A stretch of DNA of 64,000 nucleotides from Frankiaceae bacterium (GTDB taxonomy: Bacteria; Actinomycetota; Actinomycetes; Mycobacteriales; SCTD01): assembly GCA_016650445.1 (NCBI GenBank), contig JAENVS010000027.1, forward strand, positions 1 through 64,000, given 5' to 3'. Made by a program: the position numbers and the translations under genes. Below the pieces are notes generated by a model. It ran no database searches. It was not told the DNA's origin and saw only the letters and a program-made list of their open reading frames with translations. Each line of letters opens with the position of its first letter. The stretch's first letter is position 1. Positions 36,483 to 46,115 of this stretch are shown in pieces.

Positions 36483-37083
36483 CGGCGTCGGATGAGCCGA
36501 AGCCGTCAGCGATCTCGGTCAGCTTGGCGACGTACGCCGGCCAGCCGTAACCGTCCGGGATGTTGGTGTTCTTGCGCTGCCAGCCGATCGCGCCGTCATG
36601 TGCCTCGCGCATGATGTCCGCGTGGCCGGCGTGACGGGCAAGGTCGTAGATGACGTGGACGATGATCCGCTGCAGGGTGACGCCCTTCTGGTCCGGCCCC
36701 CACCACGGGACGTGTCCCGGCGCATCGAGCGGCAGCTGCTCGATGGTCTCGTCCGCGAATGAGGCGACGCGACGGTAGAGGTCGATCAGCCCCTCCTTCG
36801 TCTCGTCCGCCCGCGCATACCAGTCCGCCTGCGGGTCCTCGTCGAACTCCTCCATGGGAACGAGCTCCTGCTGCGTAGGAAACGCGCGGCCGAAGGTAGG
36901 GCCGAAGTAGCCGGCTTCGACATTGAGGCAGTGCTTGATGACCCCCAGCAGGTTGGTGCCGGTCGGCGTCCGAGGCAGTCGGGCGTCGCGCTCACTCAAG
37001 CCGTCGAGCTTCCAGATCAGGTCGTCGCGGCTCGCGCGGAGGTAGTCGTGCAGGACTGTCTTCTCGTCATCAAGGCTCGCCAT
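36469..37083 (-). CDS. DinB family / DUF664-like protein
   Basis: KTVLHDYLRASRDDLIWKLDGLSERDARLPRTPTGTNLLGVIKHCLNVEAGYFGPTFGR...RHAGHADIMREAHDG. Confidence 0.85.
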   Translation of the reverse strand: MASLDDEKTVLHDYLRASRDDLIWKLDGLSERDARLPRTPTGTNLLGVIKHCLNVEAGYFGPTFGRAFPTQQELVPMEEFDEDPQADWYARADETKEGLIDLYRRVASFADETIEQLPLDAPGHVPWWGPDQKGVTLQRIIVHVIYDLARHAGHADIMREAHDGAIGWQRKNTNIPDGYGWPAYVAKLTEIADGFGSSDAVTPG

Positions 37084-37174
37084 GCCCGCCATTCTGCGCG
37101 GTCACCGCTGTTCGCCTCACGAAATTCGGGCTGTCGCTGTGTCAACCTAACCGGCGGTCGAACGACTCTCAGGC

Positions 37175-37750
37175 ATGACGAGCTCCGTTCCGGAGGAGAT
37201 GCTCTCCATGGGCACCCGGCGCGCCACCAGCGGGCGCGATGCCGCGTTGGAGCCGACCCGCGCCGCCCTCCTTGAGGTGCTGTTCCGGCGGCACTACGCC
37301 GAGCTCCTCCGGCTGGCTGTCGTCATGCTGGGCAGCCGCGAGGCTGCAGAAGATGCCGTCCAGGAGGCGTTCGTGTCCCTCCACCGGAACTGGCGCTCGT
37401 TGCGCGACCCAGAAGCGGCCGATGCCTACCTCCGTAGTGCTGTGCTCAACCGCAGTCGGTCCTGGGTGCGGCGGCAGGTGACCCAGCGAGCTCCGCGTCC
37501 GCTGATGCTCGTCCGTGAGCACCAGGAGAGTGCGGAGGACACGACCGTCGGTCGCGACGAGGTCGGGTCGCTCGTCGCGGCGATGCGGACGTTGGCTCGA
37601 CGCCAGCGTGAGGTGCTGGCGTGCCGGTTTGTCCTCGAGCTGTCGGTCGCGGAGACAGCCCAGCTGCTTGAGATCAGCACGGGTTCGGTCAAGGCCCATA
37701 CCCATCGTGGGCTGCAGGCCCTACAACAGCGGATCGAGGTGGCCCGATGA
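37175..37750 (+). CDS. ECF RNA polymerase sigma factor
   Basis: FRRHYAELLRLAVVMLGSREAAEDAVQEAFVSLHRNW (region 2), QREVLACRFVLELSVAETAQLLEISTGSVKAHTHRGLQAL (region 4). Confidence 0.92.
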   Translation: MTSSVPEEMLSMGTRRATSGRDAALEPTRAALLEVLFRRHYAELLRLAVVMLGSREAAEDAVQEAFVSLHRNWRSLRDPEAADAYLRSAVLNRSRSWVRRQVTQRAPRPLMLVREHQESAEDTTVGRDEVGSLVAAMRTLARRQREVLACRFVLELSVAETAQLLEISTGSVKAHTHRGLQALQQRIEVAR

Positions 37751-38742
37751 GCAGCAGCATTGAAGAGCGACTCGCGCGGGACATCGCGGCCGTATCAGGA
37801 GGCGTCGTCGTGACCGATTCAGACCTGCAAGAAGTGCGCAAGGCAGTCATCGACCGGATCCACAGCAAGCGTCCGCGCGTCCGGCTCGGCAGCACCGCGG
37901 CAGTCGCTGCCGCCGCTGTTGTCCTCGCGGCGGGGATCGCAGGGTTCCTGACGTTCGGCGACGACGATCGCGCGTCGCAGCCCGCCAACCCGGGGCCGAC
38001 GCCGATCAGTGATCCGGACGCGGAGCACCTCACGGGTCAGGCCCCGACCGCTCAGCTCATCGAGGGAGTCTGGCGGGTGGACAACGGCATGGTCCTTGTG
38101 CAGTTCCGCGAAGACGGCACTGTGCGGTTCGACGAGCAGGGAACGCTGTTCTCCCGTCCCGTCACGACGGGTACCTACGTGATCGCCGGCGACGCGATCA
38201 ATGTGACCATCACCAGCGACGCCCAGCAGAGCTGCATCGGCAGCACGTTCGCAATTCGCGCCGCAATGCCCGAGGTTGGGCTCCTGCGCTTCGCTCGAAC
38301 GGCATCCGACCCGTGCGTCCCCATGCCGCCGGGGCGAGGGGCCTTGGACCAGCTGCTGCCCAGTTCCCCGACGACCGAGGAGACGCGCTTCTCCCAGGAG
38401 ACTGGCTGGGCGCCGCTGTCGGACAACACGGTTCTGTCCGGCGTCTGGCTGGCCGAGGGGGGCGGGCACCTCCTCGAGCTGGCTGTCGGCGGCGCCTACT
38501 ACCTCGCGGACAACTCTGGTGCACCGATCGACCGTGGCCAGTGGTCGTTGCGCAACTCAGCCCTCACGCTGACCAGCTCGTCCAGCTCCGTGCAGTGCAG
38601 CGCACGTGACCAGTTCGTGTTGGGCGCAGTGGAGGCGGTCCGCCCCAACACCATCGCCATCCGCGGCACGGTGACGAAGAACGCCTGCCGCGGCGCGTGG
38701 ACGCCGGCCACGTGGATCTTGATTCCGCACGCCGGCAGCTGA
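37747..38742 (+). CDS. single-TM hypothetical protein, candidate anti-sigma/partner of the ECF factor
   Basis: 4-bp overlap with the sigma gene; ~60-aa N-terminus, one TM (TAAVAAAAVVLAAGIAGFLTF), large extracytoplasmic part. Confidence 0.6.
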   Translation: MSSSIEERLARDIAAVSGGVVVTDSDLQEVRKAVIDRIHSKRPRVRLGSTAAVAAAAVVLAAGIAGFLTFGDDDRASQPANPGPTPISDPDAEHLTGQAPTAQLIEGVWRVDNGMVLVQFREDGTVRFDEQGTLFSRPVTTGTYVIAGDAINVTITSDAQQSCIGSTFAIRAAMPEVGLLRFARTASDPCVPMPPGRGALDQLLPSSPTTEETRFSQETGWAPLSDNTVLSGVWLAEGGGHLLELAVGGAYYLADNSGAPIDRGQWSLRNSALTLTSSSSSVQCSARDQFVLGAVEAVRPNTIAIRGTVTKNACRGAWTPATWILIPHAGS

Positions 38743-38802
38743 CTGCGGGCGAGCGGTTGCCACGGCTGCCGCTAGGGGAAACGCCGTGGCGTTGTGCACG
38801 TA

Positions 38803-38895
38803 TCAGAAGGGCAGCTGCCGGCCTGACGGGGTACGCAGGTCCAGGGGCACTTCGGCAGGACGACGGACGGGCTTGGCGATCTGGATGCGCTTCAC
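38803..38895 (-). CDS. 30-aa micro-ORF MKRIQIAKPVRRPAEVPLDLRTPSGRQLPF
   Basis: GTG start with AGGGAG upstream; fills an otherwise empty intergenic region. Not in the supplied ORF track. Confidence 0.3.
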   Translation of the reverse strand: MKRIQIAKPVRRPAEVPLDLRTPSGRQLPF

Positions 38896-39132
38896 GGCGT
38901 CTCCCTCGGTCCGGGTCCTCACCTCCTCATCGGATGCACGTGATCGGGCTTGAGAAAGATGATGCAGAAGAGGGGGCGAACCAGGTCAACTGGGTCATGA
39001 GGATCCGCGCGCCGCCTCGACGTGAACCTGCTACCGACCTCCGACAAGACCAACAGTGAGATCTGTGTACGGCGCAAGGCACTGTGCCCAGCCGCGTGCG
39101 GACCGGTTGACGGAGCGGCAGAGTGCCGCGCC

Positions 39133-40152
39133 ATGACCGCTGCAGACATGCCCGTCGTGCGCCTGACCAGCCCAGGTGAGATCGCTGCTGCCGTCCCGCA
39201 CTTGTGCGGGTTCGTTCCGACGGAGAGCCTGGTGGCGGTGTCGCTCCGCGGCGAGCGGCGGCGGATCGGGCTGTCCCTGCGCCTCGACCTGATGCCGGCC
39301 GAGGCCGACGAGGACGTCGCCGAGCAGGTGGCTGCGCGACTGGCCCACGACGACGCGTCGGCGGTGGTGCTCGTCGTCTACACCGAGGAACCGGGCGGCC
39401 GGCCCCGCGACCCCCTGGTCCGTGCCGTCATCGACGCCGTCGAGCTGCGCGGGATGACCATCATGGAAGGGCTGCTGGTCCGGGCCGGCGCCTGGTCGTC
39501 GTACACCTGCTCGCACCCCGAGTGCTGCCCACCCGAAGGCACCGCGGTGCCGGCGCCTGCCGATGTGATCGCTGCCGCCGCGGCGTACGACGGCCGGGTG
39601 GTCCTGCGCGACCGGGAGGAGCTGGTCGCATCCTTGGCGCCGCCGGTCCTGCTCGCGGCGAGGTTGGCCGAGCAGCGGCTGGACGCCGCACTGGTGCGAT
39701 GGCTCGCCGTCGTCGAGGGCTCCGGACCCGAGGCCGCGCGGACCCAGTCGCTCGCGGCACTGCGGAACGCGCTGACGGGATCGGTCGAGCACGACGTCGC
39801 CGACCTGGTCGTCCCGCTGCAGGACGTCGCGGTCCGCGACGAGGTCGCGACGTGGGCGCTCGACGACAGCGAGGCGCTGCTGACACTGGTGCTCGCGCTG
39901 GCGAGGGACAGCGTCGCGCCGTACGACGTCCCGGTGTGCACCTTGGTCGCGCTCGTGGCCTGGGTGCGCGGTGACGGTGCCCTCGCCAACGTCGCGCTCG
40001 ACCGTGCGTTGGCGGGTGATCCGGCGTACAACATGGCGAAGCTGTTCCGGGCCGGGCTCGACGGTCAGCTCCCGCCGTCGGCGGTGAAGCAGTGGCTGCG
40101 CGAGACTCGGCGGGCGCAACGCCCACGGCGGCGTCGCGGGCGGGCGGCCTGA
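39133..40152 (+). CDS. DUF4192 domain protein
   Basis: VRLTSPGEIAAAVPHLCGFVPTESLVAVSLRG...ADVIAAAAAYDGRVVLRDREELVASLAP. Confidence 0.88.
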   Translation: MTAADMPVVRLTSPGEIAAAVPHLCGFVPTESLVAVSLRGERRRIGLSLRLDLMPAEADEDVAEQVAARLAHDDASAVVLVVYTEEPGGRPRDPLVRAVIDAVELRGMTIMEGLLVRAGAWSSYTCSHPECCPPEGTAVPAPADVIAAAAAYDGRVVLRDREELVASLAPPVLLAARLAEQRLDAALVRWLAVVEGSGPEAARTQSLAALRNALTGSVEHDVADLVVPLQDVAVRDEVATWALDDSEALLTLVLALARDSVAPYDVPVCTLVALVAWVRGDGALANVALDRALAGDPAYNMAKLFRAGLDGQLPPSAVKQWLRETRRAQRPRRRRGRAA

Positions 40153-40153
40153 C

Positions 40154-40876
40154 TCAGACCGCACCCAGCGGCGCACCGCCGGTGACCGCATCAGGTCCAG
40201 CGAGCAGCGAACCGCGGCGGACCGCGGCGACGAACCGGCCCGGGATCGGCAGGCTGATCACGTGACTGCCGTGCACCCGCCGCGCGATCTCGGCCATGGT
40301 GAGCTGCTCGGGTCCGCCGATCTCGGCCGGCGCGCCGCCGGGATCGCCGACCGCCCCGACGAGGACCGAAGCGACGAAGTCCTCGGCGACCGGCTGCATC
40401 AGTGCACCGCGAGGCACCACTGAGCGACCGAGGACCCGCGGCTTGGTCATGAAGCCGGCCAGGCTGTGGAACTGCGTGGCCCGCACGACGTAGCCGTCGG
40501 GCGCCGCGCGGACCAGCGCCTCGGCGGCGGTCTTGGCCCGGTAGTACGGGAACGGCGTGCGGTCGCAGCCGACGATCGACAGGTAGATCAGCGACGCACC
40601 GGGTGGTCGCGCGGCGAGCACGTTGCGGGTGCCGTCGACCTCGGTGCGCCGGGTGTCCTTGCGCGGGTTCGAGGCGAGGTGGACCACGCAGTCCGCCCCT
40701 TCGAGGGCCGGGCCGAGCGTGCTCGGGTCGAGCACGTCGGCCACCACCTCGTAGGAGCTTCGGACCCGTCCGGCGGTCCGCGTCATGGCGCGCACGTGGT
40801 GGCCGGCCGCGTGCAGCGCCGGCACGAGCACGCGCCCCAGCGTCCCGGTTGCTCCTGTCACGACGACGACCGACAT
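40154..40876 (-). CDS. NAD(P)-binding SDR/epimerase-like protein
   Basis: MSVVVVTGATGTLGRVLVPALHAAGHHVRAMTR; DCVVHLASNPRKD. Confidence 0.88.
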   Translation of the reverse strand: MSVVVVTGATGTLGRVLVPALHAAGHHVRAMTRTAGRVRSSYEVVADVLDPSTLGPALEGADCVVHLASNPRKDTRRTEVDGTRNVLAARPPGASLIYLSIVGCDRTPFPYYRAKTAAEALVRAAPDGYVVRATQFHSLAGFMTKPRVLGRSVVPRGALMQPVAEDFVASVLVGAVGDPGGAPAEIGGPEQLTMAEIARRVHGSHVISLPIPGRFVAAVRRGSLLAGPDAVTGGAPLGAV

Positions 40877-40903
40877 GGCCCGACCCTATGACTGGGTGAC
40901 CGA

Positions 40904-41515
40904 TCAGACCGCGACGGCGATCTCGTCGCCCAGGCGGTAACCACCGTCGAGCGCGAGGTCGTCGCCACTCCAGAAGCTGCCCGGGTCGAACGCGTTGGGC
41001 CGGATCTGCTTCGGGAGCAGGTCCATGGCTTGGTACGTCGTCGCCAGAACCTCCGCGCAGTACGCCGTCTCGGCGGCCGCCTCGGACCGCTGCTTGAGCG
41101 GCACCCGTCCGCTGATCCATCGACCGGCGAGCCGCGCGGTGGACGGGAACGGCGTGCCGTCGAGACGCGCGACTGTCCGCAGGATCGCGTCCTCCATCCC
41201 GCGGGTCACCGCCGGTTCGAGCTGGCGCAGCCAGCAGCGTTGTCCGTACTTCTGCGCCCACACCGTGACGGCGTCGCGCAGCACGTGCAGCTGGACACCT
41301 CGCTGGTGGTTGCCCGTCCACATGTCGGGGAGGGAGCGGCCGAGCTCCGCGTGCCACATCAGCGGAGGCAGGTCGTCGACCACCACGGTCATGCCGACGT
41401 GGTTGACGGGTGCGTTGCTGAGCACCTGGATCGCGCGGTCGGCGGCGCTGCGACCGCGGAACACCCAGACGTCGCCGGTGCGGGTGAGGTCCACGGCGTC
41501 GTCCAGGGTGAGCAC
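40904..41515 (-). CDS. hypothetical protein, possible permuted NlpC/P60 (YiiX-like) fold
   Basis: NHVGMTVVVDD near the N-terminus and AETAYCAEVLATTYQ later: His-before-Cys order as in circularly permuted papain-like enzymes. Confidence 0.5.
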   Translation of the reverse strand: MLTLDDAVDLTRTGDVWVFRGRSAADRAIQVLSNAPVNHVGMTVVVDDLPPLMWHAELGRSLPDMWTGNHQRGVQLHVLRDAVTVWAQKYGQRCWLRQLEPAVTRGMEDAILRTVARLDGTPFPSTARLAGRWISGRVPLKQRSEAAAETAYCAEVLATTYQAMDLLPKQIRPNAFDPGSFWSGDDLALDGGYRLGDEIAVAV

Positions 41516-41533
41516 CGTCGTAGCCTAGGCACG

Positions 41534-41695
41534 ATGAAGTGGGCACGGGTCCTGGGAATCGCCGGGGTGGTCGGGGTCGCCGCCACCGGGGTCGCGGTCG
41601 CCCGTGCCGAGCGCCGGCGCCGGGCCTACACGCCCGAGGACATCCGGGCGCGACTGCACGAGCGGCACGACGAGGCGGTGCGCGGCAGCCGCTGA
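41534..41695 (+). CDS. small membrane-anchored protein, 53 aa
   Basis: MKWARVLGIAGVVGVAATGVAVARAERRRRAYTPEDIRARLHERHDEAVRGSR. Confidence 0.5.
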   Translation: MKWARVLGIAGVVGVAATGVAVARAERRRRAYTPEDIRARLHERHDEAVRGSR

Positions 41696-41698
41696 GAA

Positions 41699-42133
41699 TC
41701 AGTCGCTGCTCATCGCGTCGCCGACGGTGATGCCCACCAGGGCCACGACGGCGAGCAAGCCGATGATGAGCGCCGCCGTCGTCTTGCCGTCACGTTCGCC
41801 GCGGTCGCGCGCCCGCGTGGCGGTCATCATCCCCGCAACTGCGAGTGGTAGCGACAACATCGCCCAGAACGCCAGCGTCGCCAGCAGTCCGAGGGCCGAC
41901 AGGACGAGCGCCGACGTACCGCCGCCCTTCGGTACGACGAACTGGAACAGCACGATGGCCAGCACAATCGAGATGGCCGTCATGATCAGCCAGTCAGAGG
42001 TCTGGAACTTCTCGTCCTCGTTGTAGCCGGGGATCATCATGGCCGCATGGACGAGCGCTGCGGCGATGCCGATCGGGAGCAGCGGGAGCGACGAGGCGCG
42101 GGACGCCTTGCCGGCGTGTCCAGCTTCGGACAT
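41699..42133 (-). CDS. hypothetical membrane protein
   Basis: MSEAGHAGKASRASSLPLLPIGIAAALVHAAMMIPGY... with about four TM segments. Confidence 0.7.
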   Translation of the reverse strand: MSEAGHAGKASRASSLPLLPIGIAAALVHAAMMIPGYNEDEKFQTSDWLIMTAISIVLAIVLFQFVVPKGGGTSALVLSALGLLATLAFWAMLSLPLAVAGMMTATRARDRGERDGKTTAALIIGLLAVVALVGITVGDAMSSD

Positions 42134-42303
42134 CTGTTCCTCCTTGGTGAGATGCGACACCAAGGTGGACAGTGCACAGACGGCCGTCAAGCACCGGGAG
42201 GGGCTATGTCGCTGCCGTCGTCGAGGTGCTCGACGGGCAGCGGGCCTGCCCGACGACTCCTGGCAGGGTGCGACCCCAGCGCCGCGTGCGACAGACTCTG
42301 CTC

Positions 42304-43494
42304 ATGCTGCTGACGGAGCTGGACCTGCCGTCGTACGACCACATCGACCCCACCGTGACCGGCGCCGCCTTCCACGCAGCCCTCGACGACCTCGCCAGCG
42401 AGACCTGGATCGCGAAGGGCTTCATGGGCTACGCCGTGCTCGAGCGGGAGGCCGCCAATGCCGTGCTGCGCGACCGGCGGATGGCGTTCCCCGCGCTCGA
42501 GCTGCTCGAGCTTCAGGGCGTCACCTCCGGCCCGATCTGGGACCGCACCGCTGACGGCCTGATGGTGCAGAGCGGCGAGCCGCACAGCCGGCTGCGGCGC
42601 CAGCTCGCCCCCGCGTTCACCCCACGCGCGACGGAGCGGCTGCGCCCGCGGCTGCGCGAGCTCATCGCCGAGCTGTGGGAGCCCGTCGCCGACACCGGTC
42701 ACGTCGAGTTCGTGAAGACGGTGGCCGAGCCGCTGCCGTCGATGGCGATCGCCGAGCTGCTCGGCGTGCAGGGCGACGCGCCCCTGCTGGCGCGCTGGTC
42801 GGTCCAGCTGCAAGAGGTGTTCAAGATGCGGCTGCAGGAGACAGCAGCCGAGGTGGAGACGGCGTACGAGGAAGCCCGTGCGTACGTCTTCGAGAAGCTC
42901 GCGGAGAGGCGCAAGGAGCCGGGCGACGACCTCATCTCCGTGCTCGCCGCCGGCACCGAGCTCGACGACGACGACTACGTGACGCTGATCTGCTCGGTCA
43001 TCTCCGGCGGTACTGACACGACCGAGGCGCAGCTCGCGCACGGGTTGCGGTTGTTCGCCCAGCATCCAGAGCAGTGGGCGCTGCTGGCCGAGCAGCCCGA
43101 GCTCGCGGAGAAGGCCGTCGAGGAGGTCGTGCGCTACGAGCCCATCACTCCGTTCACGGCGCGCATCGCGACGGAAGACGTGGTGCTGCGCGACGTCGTC
43201 ATCCCCAAGGACACGGTGCTGTTCGTCTGCGCCGCAACGGCCAACCGCGACCCGGCCACGTTCAAGGACCCACAGCGCTTCGACATCACCCGCGAGCCCG
43301 AGCCGGTGCTGACGTTCGGCTTCGGCGCGCACTACTGCATCGGCGCCTACCTCGCCCGCGCCGAGCTGCAGGAGGCGTTCACCTACCTCGCGCCCCGCAC
43401 GCCGGACCTGCACCTGGACGGGGAGCCGGTGTTCGGCCAGACGACCGGCATCTACGCCATGCAGTCCCTGCCGCTCGCCTGGTCGGTCAGATAG
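42304..43494 (+). CDS. cytochrome P450
   Basis: SGGTDTTEAQLAHGL (I-helix), FGFGAHYCIGAYLARAEL (heme-binding Cys), EEVVRYEPITPFTARIA (K-helix/ExxR). Confidence 0.93.
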   Translation: MLLTELDLPSYDHIDPTVTGAAFHAALDDLASETWIAKGFMGYAVLEREAANAVLRDRRMAFPALELLELQGVTSGPIWDRTADGLMVQSGEPHSRLRRQLAPAFTPRATERLRPRLRELIAELWEPVADTGHVEFVKTVAEPLPSMAIAELLGVQGDAPLLARWSVQLQEVFKMRLQETAAEVETAYEEARAYVFEKLAERRKEPGDDLISVLAAGTELDDDDYVTLICSVISGGTDTTEAQLAHGLRLFAQHPEQWALLAEQPELAEKAVEEVVRYEPITPFTARIATEDVVLRDVVIPKDTVLFVCAATANRDPATFKDPQRFDITREPEPVLTFGFGAHYCIGAYLARAELQEAFTYLAPRTPDLHLDGEPVFGQTTGIYAMQSLPLAWSVR

Positions 43495-43537
43495 CCCTAC
43501 CTGCGGGTAGCCAGCGAGACGACGTACGGTCGCTGAC

Positions 43538-44974
43538 ATGCCCACCGGTGTGCAGCTCCCAGAAGTCGACGGTCAGCGCAGCAGCAGCGCCTTCGGTCGC
43601 GCGGTCGTTGCCGACGCCTTGCGCGTGGCTGATCCGCAGGCCGCCGATCGCGCGCTTGCGACGAAGGACTGGCGCTCGGGCTACCTCCCGCACTTTCATC
43701 GGCTCATCGAGATCGGGCTCCCGTCGTACGACGCCGCGCTGACCAGCGCGCGCAACGGCTTGACCGGTCTGCACGAGCGCATGCGGTACGACGGCGACGA
43801 CGGCGAAAAGGAGCTCCTGGGTGGGCTGGGCGGCGGCACAGCCCCGCACACGGTCGACGTCAAGGGTGAGGGCGACCGGGAGACCGAGCTGTCGATCCCG
43901 TACCGCGGCGAGCGGCTGCGCGGCGACGCGCTGCGCCGGCAGCTCGATGCCTGGATCGAGGGTGGCGCGATCGAGCCGTCGTGCGCCGAAGCCGTGCTGC
44001 GCGTCGTCGACAACCCGGACTGGCTCGACCTGTCCGACCGGCAGGTCGTCGTGCTGGGCGCCGGTGCGGAGATGGGGCCGCTGCAGGCGATGCTGCGCTG
44101 GGGCGGCAACCTCGTCGGTGTCGACCTGCCGCGGGCCGACCTGTGGTCGCGTGTGCTCACCGTCGCCCGCGCGGGCGCGGGACGGCTCACCGTGCCGGTG
44201 CGCCCGGGCGACGGCGACCTCGAGCAGCAGGCCGGCGTCGACCTGCTCACCGACCTGCCCGACGTCGCTGCCTGGCTCGGCAGCCTGTCCGGACCACTGG
44301 TCCTCGGCAACTACGTGTACGCCGACGGCGTGACCAACCTCAGGGTGTCCGCCGCCGTCGACGCCCTGACCGTGCACCTGCTCGAGCAGCGCGGCGACGT
44401 CGCGCTGTCGTTCCTGGCCACACCGACCGATGTTTTCGCCGTGCCGTCCGAGGTCGTCGAGCACGCCCGCAGCGGCGCCGCACCAGGTCGGGTCCTGAAG
44501 ACACTGCGGGGACCGCTTCGGGCGGTCAGCGGTGGTCGGCTGCTGGTCCCGAACTACCCCGGCGACACGCGGGTCTGCGACAGCCTGGTGCCGCAGCAGG
44601 GACCGAACTACGCCCTCGCGAAGCGGCTGCAGCGCTGGCGGGCCGCTGTCGCTCGCGACGAGGGCGTCGACGTGTCGCTCAACGTCGCGCCGCCGACGCG
44701 GACCCGGTCTGTCGTGAAGAACCGGCTGCTCGCGACTGCCTACGCCGGGGCGCGCCGGTTCGGCGTCGAGGTGTTCGAGCCGGCTACGAGCAACGTGCTC
44801 ATGGCCGCGCTGCTCGTGCATGACGTCCGTACGGCAGCTGTCCCGCCGCGCACGCACCCCTTCGACGCGGAGGCCTCGGCCGCCGCGCACGGTGGTCTCT
44901 GGCGCCAGCCCTACTCGCCCCGGTCGGTGCTCGGCCTCGCGGTGCTCGTCGGCGTCGGCGGCTCGAAGACGTAG
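43538..44974 (+). CDS. uncharacterised protein, 478 aa, with a Rossmann-like motif
   Basis: QVVVLGAGAEMGPLQAMLRWGGNLVGVDLPR in the middle; long frame with strong high-GC codon bias. Confidence 0.65.
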   Translation: MPTGVQLPEVDGQRSSSAFGRAVVADALRVADPQAADRALATKDWRSGYLPHFHRLIEIGLPSYDAALTSARNGLTGLHERMRYDGDDGEKELLGGLGGGTAPHTVDVKGEGDRETELSIPYRGERLRGDALRRQLDAWIEGGAIEPSCAEAVLRVVDNPDWLDLSDRQVVVLGAGAEMGPLQAMLRWGGNLVGVDLPRADLWSRVLTVARAGAGRLTVPVRPGDGDLEQQAGVDLLTDLPDVAAWLGSLSGPLVLGNYVYADGVTNLRVSAAVDALTVHLLEQRGDVALSFLATPTDVFAVPSEVVEHARSGAAPGRVLKTLRGPLRAVSGGRLLVPNYPGDTRVCDSLVPQQGPNYALAKRLQRWRAAVARDEGVDVSLNVAPPTRTRSVVKNRLLATAYAGARRFGVEVFEPATSNVLMAALLVHDVRTAAVPPRTHPFDAEASAAAHGGLWRQPYSPRSVLGLAVLVGVGGSKT

Positions 44975-45063
44975 CCGGCAACTCCTCCATGCTGGGCGAC
45001 CGATGTCTGCTTGGGCTGCATCCCCCGCGGCTATCCGGCTGACATGTTCCCTCGGTAGCCGCA

Positions 45064-45456
45064 CTACTCGCGGTTCGCGAGCACCTTCACTGCCAAGCCG
45101 ATGCCAACGAGCGAGACCGGCAGGCCGAAAAAGACCAGGAGATAGTCACCCCAGAAGTCCTCGATCCCGCCGACGAGCTGCTGCACCATCAACCAGGCGA
45201 ACAACCCCCCGAAGAGCAGGAACACGATCGCGCTCGTCTTCCGCGCCCGGGACACCAGCCATGCCGCCAGGAGGAAGGGGAGTACGAGGAAAATCAGGAA
45301 GAAGTGCGGGGCATTGGCAAAGTCCTTGAACGCGAGGCCCAGGTACTTGGTCAACGAGACGGCTCCCAGCGCCAAAGACACCTGGCGGAAACGGTGCAGA
45401 GTCTGGTTCTGCGCCGCGCCGCGCACGTCAGCCGATTCGGGACTGATCGCTGACAT
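45064..45456 (-). CDS. hypothetical membrane protein
   Basis: MSAISPESADVRGAAQNQTLHRFRQVSLALGAVSLTKYLGLAF... with several hydrophobic stretches. Confidence 0.6.
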   Translation of the reverse strand: MSAISPESADVRGAAQNQTLHRFRQVSLALGAVSLTKYLGLAFKDFANAPHFFLIFLVLPFLLAAWLVSRARKTSAIVFLLFGGLFAWLMVQQLVGGIEDFWGDYLLVFFGLPVSLVGIGLAVKVLANRE

Positions 45457-45517
45457 GAGTCCCCCTCCCTGACGCCACAGGTACTCGCGGCAGCGCCAAC
45501 GCCATTGTTGCCAGCCG

Positions 45518-46036
45518 CTACCTCCCGTCAATCGGAAGGATCATTTCGTCGTAGCCCCCGTCTTCGATCCGCCCGCACTCGGACGCTGCGGAGAGCGTGA
45601 GGTTTCCATCGGTAGCGTCCGCCGGCACCGTGCCAATCGCGTAGAACCGGTAGACCGAGCCGATGGATGCAGGTCGGGCTTCTACGAGTTCAACCGCGTT
45701 CGGTTGCTGACCTGCCACCACTAGTCCCGCGCCGAGAACGCCGCACTCCGATGTCACGAGCAGCCGGAAGTCGTCTCCGGGGCGGAGCGGTCTCAGAGAT
45801 GGCTGGATGTCGACGGCGAACGTGATCGGTGGTGCGGCATGCACGGTGCAGTAGTCGTAGTCGGCGTCAGACGGGTCTGTCGGGCACCCGTCAGGACCCA
45901 CTTCGGTCGGTGACGCCGACGCTGACGCTGACGAGCGTGGCGCTTCCTCGGTCGATCGGGCAGGCATGTCTGACGGACTGGAGCAGCCGACTGCGACAAC
46001 CCCGACAGCAGCGAGCAGAGCAGTGCGAAGCTTCAC
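45518..46036 (-). CDS. putative lipoprotein
   Basis: GTG start VKLRTALLAAVGVVAVGCSSPSD; lipobox VAVGC. Confidence 0.65.
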   Translation of the reverse strand: MKLRTALLAAVGVVAVGCSSPSDMPARSTEEAPRSSASASASPTEVGPDGCPTDPSDADYDYCTVHAAPPITFAVDIQPSLRPLRPGDDFRLLVTSECGVLGAGLVVAGQQPNAVELVEARPASIGSVYRFYAIGTVPADATDGNLTLSAASECGRIEDGGYDEMILPIDGR

Positions 46037-46115
46037 TCGGAGATTGTCCCGGCGCCGCACTCGGCGCGATAGGCAGGTAGGTGCCGCTCCGGGTGACCCG
46101 CCCTACGCTCCGTTC

